Source: Pomphorhynchus laevis (Eukaryota > Acanthocephala > Palaeacanthocephala > Echinorhynchida > Pomphorhynchidae). Taken from it: a stretch of DNA of 64,000 nt. Of the stretch, positions 33,066 through 44,600 are shown piece by piece; positions within the stretch are counted from its first letter, which is position 1, and every line of letters starts with the position of its first letter. Below the pieces are notes generated by a model. That model was not told the DNA's origin. It did not search any database and worked only from the letters and a program-made list of their open reading frames with translations. The stretch spans positions 1 through 64,000 of the forward strand of contig WNNJ02000150.1 in assembly GCA_012934845.2 (NCBI GenBank), given 5' to 3'. The position numbers and the translations under genes are program-made.

Positions 33066-33745
33066 TAAATCAGCTAACTGAGTCTACGTATTTAATATAA
33101 TTATAAAATAAACAAAACATAATAATGCTAAATCAAAATTTAATAATTAAATAATAAAATTAATAATTGTTTTTAGATTTTCTATAATTTAAATCAAGTA
33201 AAAAAATGAAATTTAAAATAAACGTCATTTTTATGAATTGAGTAATAAATAACAGACGTTGTATCAGAATAATAATTAGAGGTCATCAGGAGGAACTGCT
33301 ATGCTATCAGGTTTCGGCCCCTAACTCCTCTACCCAACATAGCAGCGGGGCCAAATACATGCTAATGATGTATTTCCTCTGAAATAACTATCTAGTATCT
33401 TATTCTAATGCAAAGTATATTATTTATTATCCATCCATAAAAATTTGCCACTTAAGAGTTTAAATTTATTCTTTATATTATTGTGTTGATTTATATATTT
33501 TACTATTTTCTGCTTGATGTTATTTTTATAGTAACCTAGTTTAAAATATGTATATATTAAATTATTTAAATGATTTTGAAGAAAGCCAATATCATTACAT
33601 ATTGTTGCAATTCTTAAAATTTCATTATTTAATGTATTATATTTTATATTATATGGTATGCATGAATGCTCATGCAAAAATATGTTTTTTGTAAATTTAA
33701 ATATGTCATCTTTACGATATAAATTAACAGTAGTTTTAGTTTAAG
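33066..33745 (-). mobile_element. Naiad-like PLE, 3' part (copy N2)
   Basis: The 3' terminus is at 33066, the ribozyme-like block at 33283-33352, and an open RT C-terminal stretch at 33420-33677 (HEHSCIPYNIKYNTLNN, IATICNDIGF) matches the end of the 46252-47685 ORF. The element stops abruptly at about 33745, where a piece of the diverged subfamily begins. Confidence 0.8.
33283..33352 (-). ncRNA. Permuted hammerhead-like structure in Naiad 3' UTR (copy N2)
   Basis: Minus-strand order: GGCCCC (stem II 5'), G, CUGCUAUG (stem III extension 3'), UU, GGGU-A (stem III 3' and cleavage triplet GUA), GAGGAG (stem I 5'), UUA, GGGGCC (stem II 3'), GAAACC (box and stem III 5'), UGAUAG, CAUAGCAG (extension 5'), UUCCUC (stem I 3'), CUGAUGA. 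All hammerhead boxes and stems are present in cyclic order 1-3-2, the same as in the 354-bp and 380-bp repeats, but opened at another point: here CUGAUGA and the stem II 5' strand are at opposite ends. Confidence 0.55.
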
Positions 33746-34380
33746 AATAAGGATTAGAGTTCAAAAAGAGAAGCTGCTATATTATCAGGTTTCGACCTCT
33801 ACAACTCGACTTTTTGTATACTCTTTGAGTATAAACTCTTGATTAAGATACATATTTTTAGAAATTGTCTTTAACATCAAATAAATTCTAAAACATATTT
33901 ATAAAATATTTGTTTTTTATACATATAAAAATGTATCAAATATATCTTTTATGTATATGTGAGACTTGATAATGTTAGTTTAATGTGTATGTGATATAAA
34001 AATGTATGTGCTATAAAAATGTCTTAAATATATTTTTTATGCATCTGTTATCTCGAGAATGCTAGTTTAAAGTGTATGTGAAAATTTTTACAAGAATAGC
34101 GTAGATTGAAACTAGCCGCCGATTGGTTCTGATAATTTACAAAAACTACTTTCAGCAAATTAGTAGTCAAAGTCAATTAATAAAAACACATATAACGTTG
34201 AGCTTAAAGTCGCAGCTAAATAAAGGCAATAGTTACATGCTATAACTTTAACTTCAACATTGGTTTTTAAAAAACTTCGATTAGAAATCATGCATCATAT
34301 ATAGACCAGCTTATTATTTCTAAATAAAAGAACAGACGCTAACAAGCCACATTAATCAATTTTGAGTATATTTAGCGGAA
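33746..34380. other. Naiad scrap then gene-free AT-rich stretch
   Basis: 33746-33842 repeats the diverged Naiad 3' block of 32985-33062. From about 33850 to 34380 the sequence is AT-rich, with short internal repeats of TATAAAAATGT and AATGCTAGTTTAA/AATGTTAGTTTAA type. I see no gene or element in it. It may hold the 3' UTR of the exon that follows. Confidence 0.5.
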
Positions 34381-34381
34381 A

Positions 34382-34843
34382 TCATTTTCTTTGTATATCA
34401 AAGGTAATAATGGGCGGTGGCACTTTATCTGAAATTCCACACTTCATTTCGTATACCTGCTTCCAAGAAATTAAATTATCATCTCTAGAACGATGACTTT
34501 CCAAATTTTCTGCTGATAATTTTTTTGTAATTTTCTGTACAGTCAAGGATTCTGAGTCAATCACCATTGTATTGGCACTTTGTGATCTCATCATGTTATT
34601 TGATGTATCAGAATGACGTTTAAAACATTGGCATCCTTTACAATGACCCATAGTTAATTTAGGTATACCTAGTTTCGGTGAAGACTGCATATTATTTCTC
34701 CTCGCGAGTATAGGGGACAATTCAAGATATCTTTCAATTGAACATGATCTCGCATCTATTTGCTTGATTTTATTTATCTGAGAATTTAAATATCGAACTA
34801 AGCGTGAACTGCAGCCAGGCTTTGTTCCTTGACCAATTGTTGA
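34382..34843 (-). CDS. Putative terminal exon of an unidentified host gene
   Basis: The minus-strand frame is open for 153 codons up to 34843, where it is preceded by a pyrimidine-containing stretch ending in AG (TTGTTATTGTAG), a plausible splice acceptor; the stop is TGA at 34382-34384. The protein piece is polar and includes CKGCQCFKRH, LSPILARRNN, SLTVQKITKKLS and a PPPIITFD end. I recognise no domain and no retroelement motif. Codon use and composition are less AT-biased than the surrounding Naiad sequence, which argues for a real exon. Upstream exons would lie at higher coordinates, but 34850-35380 shows none, so they are far away or lost. It could also be an untypical mobile-element ORF. 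Confidence 0.4.
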   Translation of the reverse strand, partial: STIGQGTKPGCSSRLVRYLNSQINKIKQIDARSCSIERYLELSPILARRNNMQSSPKLGIPKLTMGHCKGCQCFKRHSDTSNNMMRSQSANTMVIDSESLTVQKITKKLSAENLESHRSRDDNLISWKQVYEMKCGISDKVPPPIITFDIQRK

Positions 34844-34845
34844 CT

Positions 34846-35180
34846 ACAATAACAAAATGTTATGCTCAGTTTTAATATAAAAATGCAATATTAATTTCAA
34901 TAATTTTAATACAATATTAAAATGAAAATGAAATTTTCATTTTTAATGCAAATTAATGACAAATGTAGCAAAAAACATTGTTTAACTAGATTGTCTTACA
35001 TAAATGCGGACCAAATAAATTTCATTTTTGAAGTGCTAATTTGATTATGCAAATATTGAAAAAATTAAACTATTTGATAACCCTATATGATTAAAGAAAA
35101 ACATTCTATTTATATTATTCGTAAATTTTATTTTATTAGAAATATATCCATCCTGATCTGTATTTAAACCTTTAAATATC
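34846..35180. other. AT-rich gene-free stretch (possible intron)
   Basis: If the exon at 34382-34843 is real this would be the 3' part of its intron. I see no ORF, repeat or element in it. Confidence 0.4.
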
Positions 35181-35181
35181 C

Positions 35182-35354
35182 AGGAACTATCAGGTATAGT
35201 TGAATTATAAGAAAAATCATTTTGATATTTCGCTAGTAACTACTAGCATCTTCATATGCTAATTTCTGAAGATGCTTGTGGGTTCTAGGGAAATATCAAA
35301 ATGATTTTTCTTTAACTATACCTGATAGTTAACTATACCTGATAGTTCCTTCAT
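35182..35354. mobile_element. Foldback (MITE-like) element
   Basis: A long imperfect palindrome: GAACTATCAGGTATAGTT at the left mirrors AACTATACCTGATAGTTC at the right; inside it AGAAAAATCATTTTGATATTT mirrors AAATATCAAAATGATTTTTCT, and AGCATCTTCA mirrors TGAAGATGCT. The right arm end is duplicated in tandem (AACTATACCTGATAGTT twice). No coding capacity; most likely a non-autonomous DNA transposon of foldback type. No clear target-site duplication. Confidence 0.75.
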
Positions 35355-35386
35355 ATTCAAAAAACTTACGATAATATACTGATGAA

Positions 35387-37560
35387 TCAAATCAGCTAAC
35401 TGAGCCTACGTATTTAATATAATTATAAAATACACAAAACATAATAATGCTAAATCAAAATTTAATAATTAAATAATAAAATTAATAATTGTTTTTAGAT
35501 TTTCTATAATTTAAATCAAGTTAAAAAATGAAATTTAAAATAAACGTCATTTTTATGAATTGACTAATAAATAACAGATGTTGTATCAGAATAAAAATAA
35601 GAGGTCATCAGGAGGAACTGCTATGCTATCGGGTTTCGGCCCCTTACTCCTCTACCCAGCATAGCAGCGTGGCCGAATACATGCTAATGATGTATTTCCT
35701 CTGATAAAACTATCTAGTATCTTATTCTAATACAAAGTATATTATTTATTATCCATCCATAAAAATTTGCCACTTAAGAGTTTAAATTTATTCTTTATAT
35801 TATTGTGTTGATTTATATATTTTACTGTATTACTGTATAATTTAATGTATTATATTTTATATTATATGGTATGCATGAATGCATATGCAAAAATATGTTT
35901 CTTGTAAATTTAAATATGTCATCTTTACGATATAAATTGATAGTAGTTTTTGTTAATGTTAATTTAATGTTCATATCTAGATATACACCTTCTTTATCAT
36001 CAATATTGGTTTTGTTAAGAATAAGGCTTTCTGGATAAATTTGTTCACTAATTGAATAAAAATTATTAGAATTAAATACACATATATCATCAATGTATCG
36101 AAACATATATTTCATATATTTATATTGTTTAGATTTAGTTTTTACACAGTTATGAACAAATTCATATTCTATAAAGCTTAAAAACAAGTCAGCTATAATT
36201 GGGCTACTATTACCTCCCATTGGAACACCTTTTACTTGTCTAAATATAGATGTCCCTACTTTTAAATAATTTTGATTTATCAAAATATTTAAGGATTCTA
36301 TTAATTCAATTTTATCCATATATTTATATTTACTTGATGGTTTAATTTTTGTTAGATAGGCGTTATAATTATTATAACATATATATTTTTATCTTTTTCC
36401 GAATAAATGATCAATTAATTTTACTAACGCTTCTTTTATATATACCTAATTTAGATTTGTATAACGCGTAATAAAATCGTATGTATTTATATTTTGAAAA
36501 TTTATTCCTTTTGTCTGTTCTAAAAATTCTTTTGTAGAATTAATACTGAAATAGTGTTTTATACCAGTATTAATTTCGATTACCTTGCAATATTTTTTGA
36601 AGTGTGCTTTAATTACTTTAAGTATTTTATTTATATGGACAGAAAGTAGTTTTAATGTACATTTAAACGCACTACATATGAACCTAGGTTTTATTGGATT
36701 TTTATGTAATTTTGGATTCCAATATAATATAGGTATAGTTTTATTATCTGATTCAACCTTTATACCCTTTTTATCCATTATAGAACAGTTACTTGTAATA
36801 ATTGTTTCAAAACTCAACTCACTACGTTCATATGTCGGATTCACATTTAAATCATTAGAATTAACCTCTTTCATTAGTATATCATAATAACTCCTAATAA
36901 TAACTCCATAATATCCTTTAACTTAGTAAGTTCTGTATACATATCTTTATAAATTTTATCTTTCCTTTTATAATTGGTTGTTATTTTCATTTTATTTTTA
37001 ATTTTATCAAATAAATAATCTTTTCAAATGTTTATCTTAGATATATTTGAGCTTTCACTATTAATCAGCTTACAAAAGTAATCATTTAAGTTATTATATA
37101 ACGAATTGAAATTTTATTTTTGTCGTTGTTTTTATTTAATCTATATTTATACCCTTTTGATAGCAGCTTTCTTAATTCACAATTTTCAATTAATTCTAGA
37201 TTATGGGTACATATATGTTCATTTATTTGATCAAAACTAAGACTTTTACAATTGCATTCTGTTTCCATTATGTTTCTAATATTATCGTTACATATTGATT
37301 TTAATTCTTTATTATAATTACAAATTTTTCGTCCTAATAGTAATAGGAGTTTATATCTTATTTTAGGAATATATTTACTTAAATCTGACCCTATTATTTC
37401 TTTACTTTTAGAATTATTTAAAAGTTCGTCTATATTTATGTTATCTATACATTTATTAATGAAGTTTTTCGTTAATGTATATTTTCTATTGTTATTATTA
37501 GCGTTTATTGTACGATTATAGTATTTTGTATTACAGTAACTTTTATAAGAATTAAATTTT
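35387..37560 (-). mobile_element. Naiad-like PLE, 3' UTR plus much of RT (copy N3)
   Basis: The 3' terminus is at 35387 and the ribozyme-like block at 35605-35674. RT pieces on the minus strand are at 35822-36319 (FRQVKGVPMGGNSSPIIADL, catalytic YIDDICVF), 36446-36874 (YWNPKLHK, FICSAFKC, EINTGIKHYFSINSTKEFLE) and 37086-37268 (the CNCKSLSFD region). It is broken by several frameshifts and by a small deletion past the YIDD region (the C-terminus is joined out of order at 35822-35880). The N-terminal GIY-YIG is absent. The right end meets an inverted piece of the same family. Confidence 0.85.
35605..35674 (-). ncRNA. Permuted hammerhead-like structure in Naiad 3' UTR (copy N3)
   Basis: As in copy N2, but stem III is ACCC/GGGU (a G-C pair replaces the U-G of N2) and the extension is GCAUAGCAG/CUGCUAUGC (9 bp). 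Both differences improve pairing. CUGAUGA, GAAAC and GUA are all present. The outer stem II has one mismatch (GGCCAC against GGGGCC). Confidence 0.55.
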
Positions 37561-37574
37561 AATTAAATTAAACA

Positions 37575-37915
37575 AGAATTAAATTATAGTGATTTAAGTG
37601 TAACCGCAACATACGAGAGGACTGATTTCAGTTTAGAAACAATTATTACAAGTAACTTTTCAATATTGAATAAAAAGAGTAAAAACGTTGAATCGGATAA
37701 TAAAAATATACCTATATTATATTGGAATCCAAAATTACATGAAAACCCAATAAAACTTAGGTTCATATGCAGTGCTTTTAAATGTACATTAAAAACACTT
37801 TCTGTTTATATGAATAAAATACTTGAAGTAATTAAAGCACACTTCAAAAAATATTGTAGGGTAATCGAAATTAATACTGGTATAAAACACTATTTCAGTA
37901 TTAATTTCACATAAG
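37575..37915 (+). pseudogene. Inverted Naiad-like RT fragment
   Basis: The plus-strand frame 37666-37914 reads PILYWNPKLHENPIKLRFIC and IKAHFKKYC, EINTGIKHYFSIN, homologous to the RT N-terminal part of copy N3 in opposite orientation, forming a head-to-head junction at about 37560-37580. Confidence 0.8.
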
Positions 37916-38039
37916 AATTCGTAGAATACAAAAGAAATAAATTTTTAGAACAAAATTAATTATTCTTCTGGAATAATCAATTATTCCGGAAGCAGCGAAA
38001 TGATGTGAAACTAACCTTTTGAATAAAGAAGTAACACTC

Positions 38040-40800
38040 ATTTTGCTAATAAAGATGTTTGCTCTCCGCCGTTGCTCACTAGTCGAATCCGCCCGCTCCC
38101 TTAGCTCATCCAATCCTAAATTCTCTAATCATGACGGCATTGTCGCATTCGCCCGTCACCCCGAGTCTATTCACAACATCACTCCCCCCTTTCAGTCCTT
38201 GCACTTTTGAATTGCTCACTTTTCGTTCTTCTAGCCAGATCACTCCGGATCTTGCCATTGCATACCGTCCTAATTCATCATCTCCTACTTTCTTATTTTT
38301 TTACAAAATTCGCTGACTTCTTTTCCCATTGTTATTTGTCCTTTATCCCTTCACTCGTTCTTGGCGACTTCAACATCCGCCTCGAGCGCCTTTCTTCCAC
38401 AGATTCCATCCGGTTCATCAACATTCTATCCAACAACAATTATAAACTCATATCCACTGCCCCATACATATCCTTGGCGATCCACTCTACATTATCGCTG
38501 TCCCCGATCGTTTTGCTGCCTACACCTCACTGTCCATATCCGATCCTGGTCTATCCTATCACTTTCTCGTCACCATCGCTCTCACTTCCAACCACTCCCC
38601 GTTTCACACACCTACCATCCTACATCGCCCTTGTAGAAATCTTGACATCCTCCTTCTTCGCTCCACCTTACTTAAATCGTCTCTGTCTTCTCCCACAATA
38701 ACATCATCATATCCTCACGATCTTGACTTTTTTTTCGACTCTGAACTCAAATACACTCTCGATCGTCTCTTGTCCATCAAGCATCACCCTCACCGTCGCT
38801 TGCACCGTGCCCCATGGTTTGACATCCAATGCCTACTCTCAAACGTCGACTCCGTCATGCTTTGCGAGTGTAACACCGCTCTCTCAGATGTGATATCCGC
38901 TCACTCACTCCGTCTCTCCGTTGTTCCTATCTCGCTCTTCGTCGGTCTCATCACCGGCTACTACGTACCAAATGTAACTCCTTCTGGCAGCATAAAATCA
39001 ACACTTCATTAAACTCTAAGTCTCTCTGGAATACTTTTAACTCAATCCTTTCTCGCTCCTCTTCGTCTTGCAACATCAATCCCCATGATTATTCGTCATT
39101 TCTTTAGACCAAAGTATCAACGTTGCTCTCTCGCAACTCCGTATCCATTCCATCTCACTGCTACTCGCCTCGCTTCATCCTTCCGGAACTCTTTCATCTT
39201 CTCCCTATCTCAAATGCCGAAATCTTATCTGTTCTCATGTCCTTGCCCAACAAAACCTTACATGCCGATCCCCTGTCTACTCCCATACGATTTGCTAAAT
39301 GGATTAGCAAATCCATTTGCTAAGCGATATACCCTTTCCTCACCACCTTGTTTAACTCGTCTATCCGCAGTCGTATATTTCCTTCACTCAAGAAATCCGC
39401 CATCGTTGGACCTCTCCTTGAGAAACAATCGCTAGAACCGTCACATCCTTCTAACTATCGCCCCATTTCACTCCTCCTACTCTTTCCAGGCGCTCAGAAC
39501 GCCTTATCTTAATACAGATCAACGTTTATCTCTCTTCATCTAATCTATACCAGCCTTTCCATTCCGCTTTCCGCTCTAATCACTCCACAGAAATCGCCTG
39601 CATGAAAGTTTACAACGACTTACTCATTTCTCGAAACAAGGCTCTATATAGTGTTCTCATCTCCCTCGACCTCTCCTCCGCATTTAACATTGTCGACCAC
39701 TCCGTCCTCCTTTCTCACCGTCGTTATGATTACGGATTTTCTTCCTTCTCCGTAGTATGGTTTGTCTCATATCTATCCGACCGTTCTTTTCGCGTCTATT
39801 CTAATTCATCACCCTCCCCTCCCATCCCTATATTTTGCGGGGTCCCACAAGGTTCAGTCCTAGGACCCCTGATTTTCTCTCTCTTCTACTTGGCGATCTC
39901 TTTCCATTTATCAAACCTTACTTCAATAGCATCATGCAATACTCCGATCACATCCTCATCTATGCTCATGCACCCGCCTATCGCATGCACGATATCGCAA
40001 TTTCTACCTCCAACTGTCTTTCTTCTATCTACATACGTCTGTCCCATCTTCGTCTCGTTCTAAACCTACACAAGTCCAAACTAATGTGGGTCCTTCACCC
40101 TAAGCCTGAAATATCTCCTCCCCTGTATCTCTTGCATCATCAATTATACCCATAATTCACAATCTCACTTTCTTAAGATTCCATTTCGATGATCACCTTT
40201 CATTTAAACCCTTCGTCCGCGACAAGGTCCGCTCGTCTAACTTAATTCTCCGTGACATCCACCGTATCCGCCCCCTTATCGACTTTCGTTCCTCTATGTC
40301 TCTGCTTTTATCGTTTCTCTTTCCTAAAATCGATTACTGCCTCAGCATTTTCGCAAATTCTCCTAAATTCATCATTCTACCCCTGCAACAAATAATCAAC
40401 TCGGCCGTTCGAGTGCTCTTTCGTCTCTGTCGCTTTGACCACACATCCACATATCTTGCCCAACTCTCCTGGCCCACCATCCCCAATCCACATAAAACTC
40501 CGCCTTCTTCTCATAGGTATTCGTATCATCGCTGTCGGATCCCATCGTTCATCAACCTCCCTTTCTTAGACGGCACTCGTCCCACCTCTCTATCACTGCG
40601 TTCCCGTATGTCTCCGATCCTTCCTCATTGCCGCTCAACTCGCCTGGAATCAGCTCCCACTCGACGTCCGCTGCGATCCCTCAATATTTCATTCAAATGC
40701 CGCATCCTTTCCCACCTTCTCGACACATTATTTAGATTTTTGTTCTTTTTTGTGGTCATGTAAGCATGAGCCGTCACACATTTACCACGCAAAAATAAAT
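38040..40800 (+). mobile_element. CR1-like LINE, decayed (family A, copy 1)
   Basis: T/C-rich coding sense strand unlike its AT-rich neighbours. An APE-type endonuclease motif LVLGDFNIRLE is near 38345-38390. RT motifs are at 39602-40063: LISLDLSSAFNIVDHSVLL, WFVSYLSDRSFRV, and FCGVPQGSVLGPLIFSL. The usual YADD box is degraded. A 3' UTR ends at about 40800 after GTGGTCATGTAAGC. The ORF is split by frameshifts throughout, so it is dead. The better copy at 59150-60420 is over 90% identical by eye in the RT core, and the 5' half of the family is at 60430-62275. Confidence 0.8.
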
Positions 40801-41720
40801 CTGTTTTTTAATAGAATAAGTCACTTGCAGTCTTATTTTCGTAAATAAAAACAAATGTAATTTTTGGGATATAAACACTTAAATAATGACAGTATTTCTT
40901 TGTATTAAGTTATTTTATCCAAATTACCAAACACCTAACTCATATCATATGTCATTTTCTTAAAACTTACAACATAGATTTTACCTTGTTTTCAGCAAAC
41001 TCATATTCCATTGATTTTTTCTGATTTTTAAACTTCACGAGTGCTTTAGAAAACTACACAATAACATTATCTGTGATTATTCTTATCTCTGTGATAATTT
41101 CTATCTACTTGCAAAGTTGTTATATGTAAATTGGTCCGGTTCAACCATTATTTTGAATACGACACACAGAGATAGTAAGATCTGCTGTACAATTGCTATT
41201 TTTCAAAATACCTTACTCGTAGCATTGTTCACGCATTTTCTTAACAGTTTGTCGATAACCGATAACAAACTAACATCATCTTAAGAGTTACCAATTTTTT
41301 AGCAAAATTTACAATGACTGCAGTCTCAATGCTTGTACAATGAATTCTTGTATAATAAATTCTTTATCTACAATAAATTTTATGTTCTGTAAATGCACCT
41401 GTTTGAATAAAAGTATTGCAAAAAGGAGTAAACGCAATATTGATACCACAATAATTAACACCGAATTACAGTTACCACTTCAAATCATCAACAAGTAGCA
41501 TAGCAAAAAACGCAATCTTATCATTAATTGTATTACATTAAGTAATAATATTAATTACTCCAATCTGTACATTTATGGACGATCACATTTCGTAATAATC
41601 GGATACGTATAGATTATTACAAATAGATTTTTTCATTACCGTCATTCAATTTTAAATTATATATATAATATATGATTATAAAAATATTATATAAATATTT
41701 ATAAATAAATATATGGATTA
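40801..41720. other. AT-rich stretch without recognisable features
   Basis: No ORF over 60 codons resembling a protein, no tandem structure, and no similarity to the other repeats in the window that I can see. Confidence 0.5.
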
Positions 41721-41724
41721 CTGC

Positions 41725-42100
41725 TGAAGAAAATGCAAGAATCAATGCTGCATGGATTAAGTCGCGTACGACGATTGGTGTTCTGTGCGATCGACGTAGG
41801 AAGGATTGTATCAAATCCAAAATATAGTGAAAAGTGATCTGTCCTGAGGCCTTATATGGTGCCGAGTGCTGAGCAATTACGAAAAGCGCCTAAAATCACA
41901 TCGCTGTAATAGAGACTAAGATGCTGAGATGGATGAGTAGAGTAACTCACCTTGGCCATGTACGCAGCGACGATATCCGACAGTGGTACGGTGTTACGCC
42001 AATTAAGGAAAAATGCGAGAAGCCTGTCTTTGATGGTTCGGCCAACCTCTGCGTGAAGCTGAAAACAATTGTGAAAGCAGGTCTGATCACCCAAGTAGAT
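41725..42100 (+). pseudogene. RTE-like LINE, C-terminal fragment
   Basis: Across two frames the plus strand reads NAAWIKSRTTIGVLCDRR, LYGAEC, and MLRWMSRVTHLGHVRSDDIR with YGVTPIKEK. These match the conserved C-terminal end of RTE-clade LINE ORFs (RINAAWxKWR, LYGAECW, KMLRWMxGVTRLDRVRN). It is short and frameshifted, and a different family from the element on the minus strand next to it. Confidence 0.7.
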
Positions 42101-42224
42101 GGTTAACGTTGGAAAGGACAACCAAAGCAGCCATTACTGCTTTGGGTCGGGTACTCCGTGTGTCGGGTCGTAGAGGCAGTGCACGAACCAAACTACTCAA
42201 AACATCGCGATACAGGTAGACAAA

Positions 42225-44499
42225 TCATCGTTCTCTTTCAGATAGCTCAAGGCGGTCTTCGGCCAGTTTCGAGATTATATCTCTCCAACGGTATCGTGGT
42301 CCACCTCGAGGCCACTTTTCAGAGAGTCCGGCCAGAAAATCCCTCCGGGGAACGCGATTCCTAGACATCCTCAGGACGTGTCCTAGCATTCTCAGCTGAC
42401 AGTCTTCGATGTGTAAAGCAGCGACTTTACTCCGAGTCCATCCCAAAAGACCGAATTTTAAACCTTATCGCTAAGGCTACCCTGCTAAATACCGGCCACA
42501 CTGCGAAAGAACCTCATTTCGGTCGCATGTATCCAAGATATTTTCCTTTCAGTCATAACCCAAAGCTCATGACCATAGGTTAAGATATGAACGAAGATTG
42601 CGTGGTAAACCAAAAGCTTCACCTGAAGAATTAACCCTCGCTTCAACACGACATACCTGTACAAACAACGCATTGCTGCGTTTGCTGCACAAATCCGCTT
42701 CTCAATCTCCTTGATGTTCCTGTCGTCATTTAAGAACAATACCCCAAGATACTTAAAATCATCCACATCAGGAAGAACATTTTCTCCAATCCGGATTGGC
42801 ATTGGCAACTGAATCCGAGACGAGCACATAGAGACAGTCTTGGAGGTACTAACCAGCATCCATACCGCTTGGCATTCCATCGTGAATCGATCTAGTAGGC
42901 ATTGTAAACATCATGACAAGAAACTAACAAAACAACGTCATCTGCAAAAAGCAGAGATGGTATCCTGAGGGAACCGAACTGAAGACCGACATCCGTCATA
43001 CCAGCCCGTCTTGAAATTTTGTCCATGTAAAAAAGAAACAAAAGTAGAGACAAAGGACAAACCTGACGAAGATTAACGCCTACTGGAAAGGATTCAGACT
43101 TCCTACCTAGAACACAAACACAACTAATACTTTGTTCATACAGAAAAGGCACAGCTACCCGAAGATAGTGTGGTATTCCAGACTCCCTTAGTATCTCCCA
43201 CAACCTCTCTCGCGAAACTCGATCGAACGCATTCTCCAAATCTACAAAACACATTTAGACCGATTAAGCGAACTCCCAAGACGTTCAAGAATAGTTGAGA
43301 GAGTAAAGAGCTGATCCGTAGTTCTACGACCTGGACGAAAGGCACATTGTTCCTCTTGCAACTTTCCCTCAACTATACCCAGTATCCTTAACTCAAGAAT
43401 CCTAGCAAATAGCTTACCAGTTTGGCTAAGAAGAGTGATGCGCCGATAATTAGAACACACTATTTAGTTAGCTTTCTTAAAGATCGGTACCACCACTACA
43501 GTTCGCCACTCACCAATAACCTTGTCCGACTACAATGCAACATTGAAGATCTGTATTAGCCACTTCATGCCAACAATGTCGAGAGCCTTTAACGCTTAAG
43601 GTCGAATCTCATCTACTCCAGAAGAATTACCTTTACAAAGTTTTTTAACAACAGCAATGACCTCTTCCAAAGAGATGAGCTCTTCCGTTAGTTCAAAAGG
43701 CTCTACTTCTACAAGAGAAGGCATATCCATCGGATTAAGAATACTCTTAAAACGCTCATTTCAACAATTAAGAATTTCTCCAATGTCAGTCAGCATAGAT
43801 TCTCTCTTGTCATAGATAGCTTGAGAAGATTTCTACTTTCCAACACGAAGCTTCTTGATTGTCCTCTAGAACATCTTCGAAGCTGATTTATATTCAAGTT
43901 CTAAGTGTTATCCAATCTTCTCCCAAGCCGCATTCTTCGCTTCGGTAACTGCTCGAGCTCAAGCTCTCTTTACTTTTCGGTACTTGTTTACAGCTTTCAC
44001 TGATTTATCTGACAAAGTTGCCTTATAAGCCAGCTTCTTCTGTTGGACAAAATCTCTGACTGTTAGTGTCCACCAAGCAGTTCGAGTATTCCTCCGCGAT
44101 ATGCACCTAATGCTTTTGAGTCACAACTTTTAACAGTGACCTTGGCAAGCGAGGATCTGAACATCTCCCATTTCTGAACAAACGGCTGTCGTTTGTTTCT
44201 ACCACGAACGACATCCGGTGACTTGTAAGTATCCCTACACCCGCCTGTCGTCGCTTTCCGTTGGTAACTCCCGAATAGTTCAAGGTCTAACCTTGATTCA
44301 AAAGTTTAGTTGCAGTTCCAGAATAGTGAAGAGAAATCACACCGACTATTTCAAGACCAAAGCGAACCATCTCTTCAACTAATTCTGGTTTCTTCCCCGC
44401 CAGCGAGATGACATTCCACGTTCCTACATTAAGGCTAGTTCGTTTCGGGTGTTGATGCCTCTTTCGCTGTCTCTGTACAACCGCCTGGTCACACGGCAC
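42225..44499 (-). pseudogene. APE-type LINE ORF (RTE/Rex-like), broken
   Basis: Minus-strand pieces in order: the endonuclease start (44499-44287: SLNVGTWNVISLAGKKPELV); RT fingers (43460-43242: NYRRITLLSQTGKLFARIL, CAFRPGRRTTDQLF); palm (43254-42892: CFVDLENAFDRVSRERLW, SLLFADDVVLL); thumb and C-terminus (42880-42225: FKYLGVLFLNDD, ILTYGHELWVMTERK, CQLRMLGHVLRMSRNRVP, GGPRYRWRD). This is a nearly full-length protein in several frames, with the middle of the endonuclease decayed. The catalytic FADD is intact. Two tandem 136-bp units lie just upstream (44601-44872). Confidence 0.8.
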
Positions 44500-44600
44500 C
44501 CAACAATGAAAACTCCTCCGGTCGGTGGTGAGCTTACCATTGTTCTTCGCATTTAATTTATATTTTGTAATTTCTCGCTTGTCGTTTTCATTGTCTTAGT

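Noticed and set aside
42225-42364. Plus-strand ORF at 42158-42364
   Set aside because: It is the shadow of the minus-strand LINE C-terminus with the CQLRMLGHVLRM motif.
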